The position numbers were made by a program, and so were the translations under genes. From assembly GCF_000023585.1 (NCBI RefSeq), contig NC_012914.1:6207501-6271500 (forward strand): a DNA stretch of 64,000 nucleotides, in the 5' to 3' direction. Source of the DNA: Paenibacillus sp. JDR-2 (GTDB lineage: Bacteria; Bacillota; Bacilli; Paenibacillales; Paenibacillaceae). Shown here in pieces: positions 63,803-64,000 of this stretch; positions within the stretch are counted from its first letter, which is position 1, and each line of letters opens with the position of its first letter. The notes beneath the pieces were generated by a model that worked only from the letters and a program-made list of their open reading frames with translations, did not search any database and was not told where the DNA came from.

Positions 63803-64000
63803 ATGGATGCGCAAAACCTCCATTACTTTGAAAAAGCACCGGTTGCGAAAGCCGTAGCTCACTTCGCCGTACCGATGATGCTGGGCACGTCGATGAGTGT
63901 CATCTATTCCATCTTGAATGCCTATTTCCTCGGTACGCTAAACAATACCGCCATGTTAACCGCACTCGCGTTAACCTTGCCGTTATTCGCGGTTATTATG
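63803..64000 (+). CDS. MATE-family efflux transporter, 3' end cut by window
   Basis: Starts at ATG 63803: MDAQNLHYFEKAPVAKAVAH, then the hydrophobic first helices with MMLGTSMSVIYSILNAYFLG, the typical MATE N-terminal repeat. Only 66 codons are inside the window. It has AAGAAGTGA upstream as a ribosome site. It is a separate MATE paralogue from the 29851 gene and is probably repressed by the divergent TetR through the sites at 63686-63768. Confidence 0.82.
   Translation, partial: MDAQNLHYFEKAPVAKAVAHFAVPMMLGTSMSVIYSILNAYFLGTLNNTAMLTALALTLPLFAVIM

Overview
The window looks like chromosomal DNA of a Paenibacillus-type Bacillota (Firmicute). Genes are densely packed with strong GGAGG-type ribosome binding sites and frequent TTG/GTG starts. 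There are many carbohydrate-uptake and regulator families typical of that genus (YesM/YesN two-component pairs, LplA-like binding proteins, AraC and LacI regulators), a CIRCE heat-shock operator, an SdpR/SdpI pair and a Gram-positive HssRS/HrtBA haem-stress locus. No rRNA, tRNA, phage, transposase or CRISPR array was found.

Layout. 1-3.6 kb: sugar ABC importer (permease cut by the window edge, binding protein) with a divergent LacI regulator. 3.6-6.6 kb: CYTH phosphohydrolase / P-loop NTPase / unknown operon, speD, and a tiny acidic protein. 6.7-12.2 kb: AldB-type aldehyde dehydrogenase with DUF779 partner, htpG under a perfect CIRCE, and a serine hydrolase. 12.4-22.4 kb: a stress and detoxification block (catalase, GAPDH paralogue, ring-cleaving dioxygenase, Dps, small membrane protein plus MFS pump, XapX plus amidohydrolase, YcaC-like hydrolase, alpha/beta hydrolase). 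Its intergenic regions share a CTAT-N7-ATAG dyad. 22.4-27.6 kb: YesMN pair with a lone binding protein. 27.9-32.7 kb: two overlapping LysR genes, a MATE pump, AraC plus cupin. 32.8-37.0 kb: small polysaccharide locus (two glycosyltransferases, nucleotidyltransferase, UDP-glucose dehydrogenase). 37.1-46.7 kb: GH172, GH2 and GH36 glycosidases with AraC and LacI regulators. 46.8-51.3 kb: a truncated gene, an intergenic repeat cluster, and hrtA-hrtB-hssS-hssR. 51.5-59.3 kb: an eight-gene sulfonate-type operon. 59.5-64.0 kb: DHA2 pump with divergent TetR, sdpI-sdpR, TetR and the start of a MATE gene.

Most notable is the 51.5-59.3 kb operon. It has two paralogous permeases, one SsuA-like binding protein, an alpha/beta hydrolase and two tandem copies of a flavoprotein/2[4Fe-4S] ferredoxin pair, but no ABC ATPase. 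It is preceded by a promoter, a dyad resembling sulfur-regulon sites and a leader terminator. The best regulatory signals are the CIRCE at htpG, the HssR-type direct repeat before hrtB, a 15-bp-arm palindrome before sdpR, three TetR-type sites before the last MATE gene, and the CTAT-N7-ATAG dyads. All functions are from sequence reading only; no database search was run.
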